Assembly: GCF_015223355.1 (NCBI RefSeq)
Contig: NZ_JADFFK010000004.1
Coordinates: 124,001 to 188,000, forward strand
Direction of reading: 5' to 3'
DNA: 64,000 nt
DNA from: Salipiger mangrovisoli
Lineage (GTDB): Bacteria > Pseudomonadota > Alphaproteobacteria > Rhodobacterales > Rhodobacteraceae
The notes beneath the pieces are model-generated. The model saw only the letters and a list, made by a program, of their open reading frames with translations. It was not told where the DNA came from and searched no databases. The stretch's first letter is position 1; each line of letters begins with the position of its first letter. Made by a program: the position numbers and the translations under genes. Shown here piece by piece: positions 1-7,268 of the stretch.

Positions 1-965
1 CAGGTCGGGCCAAAGACCACGCGGCGGATCTTGGGCCCGCCAAGCTCCGTGCCGCAGCGGCGCACCGCCCGCACCCGGTCCATCGGCGCGATGTCTCGCC
101 ATTCGGCCAGCCCGCCGTAGACCCCGTCGTTGAGGAACACCGCCTCGTCATGCACGCCCTTCACCCGCACCGCCAGCGTCAGCGCCTCGGCGGCCAGCGC
201 CCGCCCCGGCTCGCAGACCAGCTGCGGCGGGATGTCGAATGCACCGAAGGTGGTGTCCCGGATGATGTCGAAGATGGCCTGCAGGTTCGGCCTGCCCGCA
301 TCGCGGTGCGCGGGGAACCCGCCGCCGACGTTGAGACGATGCAGCATGACGCCCGCCGAGCGGGCGACCGCCGCGGCCTCGACGATGTAGCGTGCCCAGG
401 GCTCGGGGCTGGCGCATTGCGTGCCGGGGTGGAAGGTGATCGACGGGACAAATCCCATCGCGGCGACCCGCCGAAGAAGCGCCACTGCCTGCTCGGGCGT
501 GGCCCCAAACTTCGCGCCGAAATCATAGGCCGCACCTGCCACCGGCAGCTTGAGGCGCACCGCGATCTCGGTGCCTTCTTGCAGCCCGGCCAGCTTTTCG
601 AGTTCCGCCATTCTGTCGACCGACCAGGACAGGCAGCCAGCTTCGCGCCCCGCCGCGACCTCTGCCGCCGAGCGCACCGGGTTGTGATAGTGGAGCGCCG
701 CCCCCGGCGCCTCGGCCCGAACCAGCGTCATCTCGGCGGGCGAGGCGACATCGAAGGCGGTGACCCCGGCCGCGTGCAGGGCGCTGATCATCTCTGGCGC
801 CGGGTTGGCCTTGACCGCGTAGGTCACAAGGCCGGGAAACCCCTCGAGGAACTCGCGCGCCACCTCCATCAGCCGTGCGCGGTGGAAGAAGAACACCGGC
901 TCGTCGGGGGCATTGGCCGCGAGCCAGGCCTCCGGCGTCGGGGAAAGGGTCGGATCGAGCCGCAT
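1..965 (-). CDS. PLP-dependent ornithine/diaminopimelate-type decarboxylase (3' end outside window)
   Basis: Fold-type III PLP decarboxylase of the Orn/DAP/Arg decarboxylase 2 family, which decarboxylates basic amino acids to polyamines or lysine. The start is the ATG at 963-965, with an AGGAGG Shine-Dalgarno about 10 bases upstream; the gene runs off the left edge after about 321 residues. Visible motifs are the PLP-lysine motif YAVKANP near residue 47, a GGGFP phosphate-binding loop and a CEPGR segment. The conserved cysteine region near the end (FGPTC) is reached just before the edge. It is divergent from an Lrp-type regulator, 75 bp away. Substrate (ornithine, lysine or DAP) cannot be told from the sequence; the lack of a linked lysine-biosynthesis gene favours ornithine/lysine over DAP (inference). 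Confidence 0.85.
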   Translation of the reverse strand, partial: MRLDPTLSPTPEAWLAANAPDEPVFFFHRARLMEVAREFLEGFPGLVTYAVKANPAPEMISALHAAGVTAFDVASPAEMTLVRAEAPGAALHYHNPVRSAAEVAAGREAGCLSWSVDRMAELEKLAGLQEGTEIAVRLKLPVAGAAYDFGAKFGATPEQAVALLRRVAAMGFVPSITFHPGTQCASPEPWARYIVEAAAVARSAGVMLHRLNVGGGFPAHRDAGRPNLQAIFDIIRDTTFGAFDIPPQLVCEPGRALAAEALTLAVRVKGVHDEAVFLNDGVYGGLAEWRDIAPMDRVRAVRRCGTELGGPKIRRVVFGPT

Positions 966-1040
966 CGGTCACTGCCTCCTGTCGGTTTTCTTTCAGCATG
1001 GCGCAGAAAACGCTCGGATCCGCTCGGCAGTTGGCACAGA

Positions 1041-1511
1041 ATGTCAGGTGTGATGAGGCAAATTGACGATAAATCTCTACAGATCGACGAAACAGATCGC
1101 CAGCTCGTCGCCCTGCTCGAGGCGGACGCCCGGCTGCCGGTGGCGGATCTTGCCCGCAAGCTTGGGCTGGCGCGCACCACGGTGCAGGCGCGCATCGACC
1201 GGCTGCTGGCCCGCGGCATCATCGCCGGTTTCACCCTGCGCCGCGGCGCCGCGCTGAGGGCACCGATCCGCGCCACGGTGCTGGTCTGCATCGAGCCGCG
1301 CAGTCAGCCAGAGGTGCTGGCACGTCTGCGCCAGATGCCCGCGGTCGAGGCCGCGCATACGACCTCGGGTCGGGTCGATCTTCTGGTCCAGGTCAGCGCC
1401 CGCAGCACCGAGGAACTCGATGCCACGCTCGACAGGATCGCCGAGGCGCGCGGGGTGAAGAGCTCGGAGAGCCTGATCCACCTCAGCACGAAGCTGAGCC
1501 GGTCGAGCTGA
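1041..1511 (+). CDS. Lrp/AsnC family transcriptional regulator
   Basis: 156-residue leucine-responsive-type regulator. The N-terminal half has the AsnC winged helix-turn-helix (about residues 15-65, with the segment KLGLARTTVQARIDRL), and the C-terminal half is the RAM ligand-binding/oligomerisation domain (about 80-150). The start is taken at ATG 1041; ATG 1053 in the same frame is also possible. It is transcribed away from the basic-amino-acid decarboxylase at 1-965, a classic arrangement for an Lrp-family regulator controlling its divergent neighbour in response to an amino acid. It ends only three bases before the priA stop codon on the other strand, so the two genes converge without an obvious terminator. 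Confidence 0.88.
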   Translation: MSGVMRQIDDKSLQIDETDRQLVALLEADARLPVADLARKLGLARTTVQARIDRLLARGIIAGFTLRRGAALRAPIRATVLVCIEPRSQPEVLARLRQMPAVEAAHTTSGRVDLLVQVSARSTEELDATLDRIAEARGVKSSESLIHLSTKLSRSS

Positions 1512-1514
1512 GCC

Positions 1515-3704
1515 TCAGAAGAAACTCTGCGGGTCGATGTCGATCGCCATGCGCAGCTCGCCCCTCAGGCGGAACTGCCCGGCCCATTCCGCCAGCGCCG
1601 CCTGCAGCGCCACGCCCTTCGGCGCCTTGACCAGCAGCCGCACCCGGTGCCGGCCGCGCACGCGGGCGATCGGCGCCGGTGCCGGCCCGTAGACCTGCGC
1701 GCCGATGCGCCGCAGCGGTCCGTCCTGCCGCGCCATGGCGGAGCCCAGATCGAAGACCTCCTGCACCTCGGTCGAGGACAGGATCACCCCCGCGAGCCGG
1801 CCATAGGGCGGCATCCCCGCCATGCGACGCTCGTCCGCCTCGGCCTTCCAGAAGCCCTCCTCGTCACCCGAGAGGATCGCGCGGATCACCGGGTGCTCGG
1901 GCTGGAAGGTCTGCAGAAGCGCCGTGCCCGGCTTCTCGGCCCGCCCGGCGCGCCCCGCCACCTGCCGCATCAGCTGGAACGTCCGCTCGGCCGCCCGCAG
2001 GTCCGACCCCTGCAGGCCGAGATCGGCGTCGATCACCCCCACCAGCGTCAGGTTGGGGAAGTTGTGCCCCTTGGCCACCAGCTGCGTGCCGATGACGATG
2101 TCCGCTCCACCCATGGCGATCTTCTCGATTTCCGCCTTGAGCTGCCGCGCCGAGCCGAAGAGGTCCGACGACAGCACCGCCAGCCGCGCATCGGGAAAGA
2201 CCTCCGCCGCCTCCTCGGCCAGCCGCTCGACCCCCGGCCCCACCGCGGCCAGCTTGCCCTCGACCTCGCAGGACGGGCATTTCTCGGGCTTGGCGGTGCT
2301 CTCGCCGCATTGATGGCAGATCAGCCGCTGCTGGAAGCGGTGCTCGACCATGCGCGCGTCGCAATGCGGGCAGGCGATCTGGTGGCCGCAGGCGCGGCAG
2401 ATGGTGACCGGCGCATAGCCGCGCCGGTTGAGGAACAGCAGTGACTGCTCGCCCTGCGCAATCCGCCGCTTCACCGCCGCCTGCAGCGAGGGCGAGATCC
2501 AGCGGCTGCCGGGCAGGTCCTCGCCGCGCATGTCGAGCGCCCGCATCTGCGGCATCACCGCCGGGCCGAAGCGCGACACCAGATCGAGCCGCTGGTACTT
2601 GCCCGCGTCGGCATTGGCCCAGCTCTCCAGCGAGGGCGTCGCCGAGGCCAGCACCACCCGCCCCGAGCAGATCGAGGCGCGCAGCACGGCCATGTCGCGG
2701 GCGTTGTAGAGCACACCCTCCTCCTGCTTGTAGGAGGTGTCGTGCTCTTCATCGACCACCGTCAGCCCAAGGTCGCGGAACGGCAGGAAAAGCGCCGAGC
2801 GCGCCCCCACCACCAGCTGCGCGCCGCCCTCGGCCACCTGCCGCCAGACCCGCCGACGCTCGGTCACCGTGACGCCCGAGTGCCACTCGGCGGGCCGCGC
2901 CCCGAAGCGCGCCTCGACTCGGGTCAGGAACTCGGAGGTCAGCGCGATCTCGGGCAGCAGCACCAGCGCCTGCCGGCCCTTGCGCAGGCATTCGGCGACC
3001 GCCTCGAGGTAGACCTCGGTCTTGCCTGAACCGGTCACGCCCTTGAGCAGCACCGTGCCGTATTTCCCCGACCGAACCCCCTCGCGCAGCACCTCGGCCG
3101 CCGCGGACTGATCCTCGGTCAGGGTCTTGCCGCCGTGGTCCGGGTCGAGCCGGAAGAAGGGCGTATCGCGCGGCGCCTCCTCCTCGCGCACCGCCCCCTG
3201 CTTGGCCAGCCCCTTGACCACCGAGGAGGTCACCCCGGCGGCATCGGCCAGCTCCTTCAGCGTCAGCGAGAGCCCGCCCATCTCGTCCAGCACCTCCAGA
3301 ACCCGGCGGCGCGCGTCGGTCATCCGGTCGGGCTCGGCCTCGCCCTTGCGGTAGATCTTGCGCATCGCCGGCCCGTCTCCGAGCCCCGGCGCGCGGGTGG
3401 CAAGGCGCAGCATGGCGGTGCGCGGGGTCAGCGTGTAATCGGCGGAGCGTTCGAGGAACTCGCGCAGCTCGGCGCGCATCGGCGGCGCGTCGAGCATGCG
3501 GAAGGCGGCGCGCACCTTGGCCGGATCGAAGCCGCCCTGCCCCGCCCCCCAGACCACGCCCAGCACCTTGCGCGGCCCGAGCGGCACCTCGACATAGGCG
3601 CCCTGCGGACAGCCGCCCGCCGGTGCCTTGTAGTCCAGCAGCCGATCGAGCGGCTGCGTGGTCAGCACCGAGATCAGCGTGCCTTCGTCGTAGAAATCAT
3701 CCAT
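1515..3704 (-). CDS. priA: Primosomal protein N' (replication restart helicase PriA)
   Basis: Superfamily 2 DNA helicase that reloads the replisome at collapsed forks. About 729 residues, normal for PriA. An N-terminal 3'-DNA-binding domain begins ISVLTTQPLDRLLDY. Then come Walker A (GVTGSGKTE), the DEEH box (VVDEEHD), and helicase motifs including SATPS, LFLNRRGYA and GRAGR. The zinc-binding cysteine cluster sits in the middle (CRACGHQIACPHC, CHQCGES, CPSCE). I place the start at ATG 3704 because similarity to PriA begins there; an in-frame start at 3758 would add 18 unlikely residues. It is divergent from the aldolase gene, sharing a roughly 100 bp promoter region. Confidence 0.95.
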   Translation of the reverse strand: MDDFYDEGTLISVLTTQPLDRLLDYKAPAGGCPQGAYVEVPLGPRKVLGVVWGAGQGGFDPAKVRAAFRMLDAPPMRAELREFLERSADYTLTPRTAMLRLATRAPGLGDGPAMRKIYRKGEAEPDRMTDARRRVLEVLDEMGGLSLTLKELADAAGVTSSVVKGLAKQGAVREEEAPRDTPFFRLDPDHGGKTLTEDQSAAAEVLREGVRSGKYGTVLLKGVTGSGKTEVYLEAVAECLRKGRQALVLLPEIALTSEFLTRVEARFGARPAEWHSGVTVTERRRVWRQVAEGGAQLVVGARSALFLPFRDLGLTVVDEEHDTSYKQEEGVLYNARDMAVLRASICSGRVVLASATPSLESWANADAGKYQRLDLVSRFGPAVMPQMRALDMRGEDLPGSRWISPSLQAAVKRRIAQGEQSLLFLNRRGYAPVTICRACGHQIACPHCDARMVEHRFQQRLICHQCGESTAKPEKCPSCEVEGKLAAVGPGVERLAEEAAEVFPDARLAVLSSDLFGSARQLKAEIEKIAMGGADIVIGTQLVAKGHNFPNLTLVGVIDADLGLQGSDLRAAERTFQLMRQVAGRAGRAEKPGTALLQTFQPEHPVIRAILSGDEEGFWKAEADERRMAGMPPYGRLAGVILSSTEVQEVFDLGSAMARQDGPLRRIGAQVYGPAPAPIARVRGRHRVRLLVKAPKGVALQAALAEWAGQFRLRGELRMAIDIDPQSFF

Positions 3705-3811
3705 TGAGGGCAGGTCCGTTAGCGCTATTTCCAAGGGGGTTCCCGCCCCTCTCTGCATGAGGTAAGACAGGCGCGACCGAATGCCAAGCCAAGCCTGGAG
3801 GGCTTACCGAG

Positions 3812-4465
3812 ATGAAATTCTTTGTCGATACCGCCGACGTGGACGCAATCCGCGAGCTTCATGAGCTCGGCATGGTGGATGGCGTCACCACCAACCCCTC
3901 GCTGATCGCCAAGTCTGGCCGTGACATCCTCGAGGTCACCAAGGAAATCTGCGACATGGTGCCGGGCCCGGTCTCGGCCGAGGTGGTCGCCACCGAAGCC
4001 GAAGCCATGATCACCGAAGGCCGCAAGCTGGCCGAGATCGCGCCGAACATCGCCGTGAAGGTGCCGCTGACCTGGGACGGCCTCAAGGCCTGCAAGGTGC
4101 TCTCGGAAGAGGGCAACATGGTCAACGTGACGCTCTGCTTCTCGGCCAACCAGGCGCTGCTCGCCGCCAAGGCCGGCGCGACCTTCATCTCGCCGTTCAT
4201 CGGCCGCCTTGATGACCTGAACCTCGACGGGCTGCAGTTGATCGCCGACATCCGTCAGATCTACGACAACTATGGCTACGAGACGCAGGTGCTCGCCGCC
4301 TCGATCCGCTCGGCCAACCACATGTCGGATTGCGCCAAGATCGGTGCCGACGTCTGCACCGCGCCGCCGTCGGTGATCAAGGCGATGGCGAACCACGTGC
4401 TGACCGACAAGGGCCTTGCCGCCTTCTTGGTCGACGCGGAAAAGGCCGGCATCAAGATCGTCTGA
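3812..4465 (+). CDS. fsa: Fructose-6-phosphate aldolase / transaldolase-like protein
   Basis: 217-residue TIM-barrel protein of the short transaldolase subfamily (FSA/TalC). It cleaves or forms fructose 6-phosphate from dihydroxyacetone and glyceraldehyde 3-phosphate, or acts as the transaldolase of the pentose phosphate pathway. It starts [13 protein letters not shown], typical of the family; the Schiff-base lysine is K83 in the strand AVKVPLT. Length matches the family (about 214-220). A GGAGGG-like ribosome site precedes the ATG. It is monocistronic, followed within 25 bases by a strong intrinsic terminator. FSA and TalC activities cannot be separated from sequence by eye. Confidence 0.93.
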   Translation: MKFFVDTADVDAIRELHELGMVDGVTTNPSLIAKSGRDILEVTKEICDMVPGPVSAEVVATEAEAMITEGRKLAEIAPNIAVKVPLTWDGLKACKVLSEEGNMVNVTLCFSANQALLAAKAGATFISPFIGRLDDLNLDGLQLIADIRQIYDNYGYETQVLAASIRSANHMSDCAKIGADVCTAPPSVIKAMANHVLTDKGLAAFLVDAEKAGIKIV

Positions 4466-4487
4466 TCCGAGCCGCCGTGATGCACGA

Positions 4488-4519
4488 AAGGCCCGCCCCG
4501 AAAGAGGCGGGCCTTTTTG
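4488..4519 (+). terminator. Intrinsic terminator of the aldolase gene
   Basis: Perfect 11-bp stem (AAAGGCCCGCC at 4488-4498 with GGCGGGCCTTT at 4507-4517), an 8-base loop and a T run, 23 bases after the stop codon. Confidence 0.9.
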
Positions 4520-4831
4520 CAGCGCGGGCGCGACCGGCACGCCCCTTCCCCGGCGCCGCGCCCGCCACGGCCGCCGGAGGTGCGTATTTTGAAAGAGAAG
4601 AAGGGCGAGGCGGTGCACCCCGCCCCCGGCGGCTGTTGTCGTGGAGGGACTATGGCAGGCCGGGCGCGGGGCTTCTCCTCTTGCGGTCATCGGCTCGCAA
4701 GCCTGTACCGCAGGTCCAGAGTGCCGCAGAAGCGGTTAACCCAAGGTTACCGACCACGGAAGATCGCGCCGCGCCCGCCGCTTCTTCTCTTTGCAAATAC
4801 GCAAACCCCGCCCTCGGGGTCAGCGCAGGTC
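4520..4831. repeat. Gene-free stretch carrying a widely spaced inverted repeat
   Basis: About 310 bases without a convincing gene. It holds two 22-base arms in opposite orientation at 4582-4603 and 4781-4802, matching in 20 of 22 positions (arm core GCGTATTT..AAAGAGAAGAAG). The arms are about 177 bases apart, too far for a simple terminator, and they look like two copies of a short dispersed intergenic element. Nothing else is recognised in the stretch. Confidence 0.6.
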
Positions 4832-5674
4832 TCAGAGGTTGGGCTCGCCCTGCAAGCCCAGCAGCTTGCGGAAGCCGGTCCAGTAGCCCGGCAGCCGCGG
4901 CGGCTGCGACAGCCCCTCCAGCGCCTCCTCGGCAAAGCGCGGCATGGCGCGCGGCGCGAAGTCGCGCCCCCAATCGAGATAGGCGTCGGCATGCTCGGGG
5001 CGCAGTCGGCAGGCCGAGCCGACGAGGCCGACCAGCGTCTCGGGGGCCGAGTACCACTCGTCCTGAATGCCGGTGACCTTGGATTTCATCAGCGGGCCGA
5101 TCCAGCGCATCAGGCGCTTTTCGGAGAATTGCAGCAGCAGCTCACCCATTTCCTCGCGGCTGTAGCCGATCAGCGGCGGGAAGGTGTCGAAGAAGATCGC
5201 CTGCCCGTCGACCACCGCGAAGTTGCGGATCGACGGATGGAAGCCAACCCGGCCGTCGATCTGGTCGGCGTTGTTCCAGAACTGCGCGATCACCTGCCCG
5301 GCGCTTTCCATCATCGCCAGCGTCGCGGCCAGGTCCTCGCGCTGCATGCGCGGGCGCATCAGCGCGCTTTCGGGCAGCGCCTCCTGCAGGATCACCGGCA
5401 CCCGGCCCTGATCGGTCTGCATCAGCAGGAACTCGGTCTGCGGCAGCGGCACACCGGTTTGCTCGAGCGCGGCAACATAGGCGTCATGGGCCCGCGCCAA
5501 CCGCTCCAGCGCCGCACCGTCAGGCAGGCCGCGGTAGACCTTCACCACCTTGTCGGCGAACGGCCCGTCCGCCGGTCGGAAGGGCGCGCAGAAATACCCA
5601 AGGCGCGAGATCGGCTGGCCCTGGCCCTGCTGGTGGCGGCGGATCGTCTCGGCAAGGGCGGCGTGATCGGTCAT
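4832..5674 (-). CDS. Conserved hypothetical protein with kinase-fold-like motif
   Basis: 280-residue soluble protein that I do not recognise with certainty; it may belong to a DUF6206-like family. A segment in the middle (HPSIRNFAVVDG followed by IFFDTFPP) resembles the HxxxxN...D catalytic loop and metal-binding aspartate of aminoglycoside-phosphotransferase/protein-kinase folds, and an upstream KVVKVYRG could be the nucleotide-lysine strand. This is pattern-level inference. No signal peptide or membrane segment is seen. It lies 25 bases downstream of the ParA-like gene on the same strand, so the two probably form an operon. Confidence 0.65.
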   Translation of the reverse strand: MTDHAALAETIRRHQQGQGQPISRLGYFCAPFRPADGPFADKVVKVYRGLPDGAALERLARAHDAYVAALEQTGVPLPQTEFLLMQTDQGRVPVILQEALPESALMRPRMQREDLAATLAMMESAGQVIAQFWNNADQIDGRVGFHPSIRNFAVVDGQAIFFDTFPPLIGYSREEMGELLLQFSEKRLMRWIGPLMKSKVTGIQDEWYSAPETLVGLVGSACRLRPEHADAYLDWGRDFAPRAMPRFAEEALEGLSQPPRLPGYWTGFRKLLGLQGEPNL

Positions 5675-5699
5675 GGCAAATCTCCTGTTGCCGCCCGCT

Positions 5700-6341
5700 T
5701 TACCCGTTTGCCAGCGCCTCCGCCACCTCTGCGGTCAGCGCGGCGATCTCGGCGCGGGCCGGGGTCTTGCGGCCCTCGGCGGCACCCTGTCCGCGACCGA
5801 AGGCCTCGGCATAGCCGACGCGGTTGGCAAGCTGCGCGGCAGCGATGGGCACGTCCATGGCCTGCACCGCCTCGGCGATCTCGCCCGAGAGTCGCGTACC
5901 GGGCCGGGTGCGGTTGAGCACCACGAGCGCCGAGCGATTCTCGCGCCGGGCCAGATCCAGAACGCCTTCGGTGGCCCAAAGATCGAGGTGGCTCATCGAG
6001 ACCGGCACCACGACCAGATCGGCAGCGCGCAGCGCCGGGCGCAGATCGCTGTCGGCCTTGGGCGGCGTGTCGACGATCACCACGTCGTGGCTCGCCGCCA
6101 GCTTGCGGCACTCGTAGGTCACACCCCAGGCCGAGGATGTGGCGAATTCGAGCCCGCCAGCAGCCTCGGGGTCACGCTCGAGCCGGGTCATGAACCAGCG
6201 CCCGAGGCTGCCCTGCGGGTCGATGTCCACCAACGCCACGGATTTTCCCTGCGCCACGAAGCCGATCGCGAGATTGGCCGAGAGCGTGGTCTTGCCCGAG
6301 CCGCCCTTCTGCTGCGCGACGGTGATCACCGATCCGGTCAT
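5700..6341 (-). CDS. Orphan ParA/MinD-family ATPase
   Basis: 213-residue deviant-Walker ATPase. The deviant Walker A is KGGSGKTT (residues 12-19); Walker A' and B follow as DIDPQGS and IVDTPP. Such proteins form ATP-dependent sandwich dimers that position DNA or protein cargo. The start is ATG 6341, preceded by a GGGGGAG ribosome site; the open frame further upstream lacks one. No parB, parS-like repeat or cell-division gene is adjacent, so this is an orphan rather than a chromosome partition locus. Its only operon partner is the hypothetical protein at 4832-5674, a candidate cargo or regulator (inference). Confidence 0.85.
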   Translation of the reverse strand: MTGSVITVAQQKGGSGKTTLSANLAIGFVAQGKSVALVDIDPQGSLGRWFMTRLERDPEAAGGLEFATSSAWGVTYECRKLAASHDVVIVDTPPKADSDLRPALRAADLVVVPVSMSHLDLWATEGVLDLARRENRSALVVLNRTRPGTRLSGEIAEAVQAMDVPIAAAQLANRVGYAEAFGRGQGAAEGRKTPARAEIAALTAEVAEALANG

Positions 6342-6542
6342 GAAACTCCCCCTTTTGCGGCGCTCCTGGCCCCCGCCGGGCCCAGTTTGCACCTGCAGCA
6401 TATCCGAACGCCGCAAGCCGTCCAGTGGACAGATGACCCGGCGTCCGCACCGATCCGAGAAACTCCGCCGCGATGCCTGTCCAGCAAAAGTTCACCTTGT
6501 CTTAACCACGTTTCCCCGAGGCTGGCGGACGGGAGGCTGATC

Positions 6543-7208
6543 ATGCGGCTGTTTCGGGTTGCGCTTGCCTGCGCCCTGCTTGTACCGGGCGTGCCGCCGG
6601 TTTCGGCCGGTGCCTGGCTCATGCCGGACGGCGTCGGCTTTGCCAGCAGCACCACGCGGCTCACCTGGCCGCAGGACAATGCCCTGCTCGGCTGGCGACA
6701 GCCCGAAGGGCGGTATGACACGCTTTATTTCGAGTATGGGCTTGGCCGGCGCCTCACCGCCGGCGCCGACCTGGGGCGATCGATCTCGGGCGGCGGCAAG
6801 ATGCTGGCCTTTCTGCGCCTGCCGCTCAAGGACGACGGCGCTCTGCGGGCGTCGGCCGAGCTCGGGCTGGGCCGGATCGACGGCGCGCAGGCGCTCCGGC
6901 CGGGTCTGTCGCTGGGGCTGGGCGGCGCGCAGGGGTGGCTCAACGCCGATCTGCTGTTCGAGATGCGCGGCGACGCGGGCACGGATTACAAGCTCGACCT
7001 CACGTTGGGCCTGCGCCTGCCGCGCAAGCTGCGGATGATCCTGCAACTGCAAACCGGCGTCCAGCAGGGCGATCCGCCCTTCGCGCGTTTCGCGCCGTCG
7101 CTGGTGGTCCCGCTCCATCCACGCATCCAGGCCGAGGTCGGGGCCAGCTGGGGCCTGTCGGGCGACGCCAGTGCCGGGCTTCTGTTGGGGCTCTGGACAG
7201 AGTTCTGA
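6543..7208 (+). CDS. Secreted outer-membrane-type hypothetical protein
   Basis: 221 residues with a clear Sec signal peptide (MRLFRVALACALLVPG..., cleavage near VSAGA). After this, alternating polar and hydrophobic strands with many glycines and aromatic residues suggest a small outer-membrane beta barrel, ending in WTEF with a terminal phenylalanine, as is usual for BAM substrates. No family is recognised. Divergent from the ParA gene (about 200 bp gap) and convergent with the beta-helix gene. Confidence 0.75.
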   Translation: MRLFRVALACALLVPGVPPVSAGAWLMPDGVGFASSTTRLTWPQDNALLGWRQPEGRYDTLYFEYGLGRRLTAGADLGRSISGGGKMLAFLRLPLKDDGALRASAELGLGRIDGAQALRPGLSLGLGGAQGWLNADLLFEMRGDAGTDYKLDLTLGLRLPRKLRMILQLQTGVQQGDPPFARFAPSLVVPLHPRIQAEVGASWGLSGDASAGLLLGLWTEF

Positions 7209-7268
7209 CCGCAAACGGGCCGACACCCTTCGGCGCCGGCCTGCCGCTCACCAAACGACCGATGCCGA

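Noticed and set aside
150-1040. Upstream part of the open frame leading into the Lrp gene
   Set aside because: It overlaps the PLP decarboxylase on the other strand; Lrp homology begins only at about 1041, and no start signal supports a long fusion.
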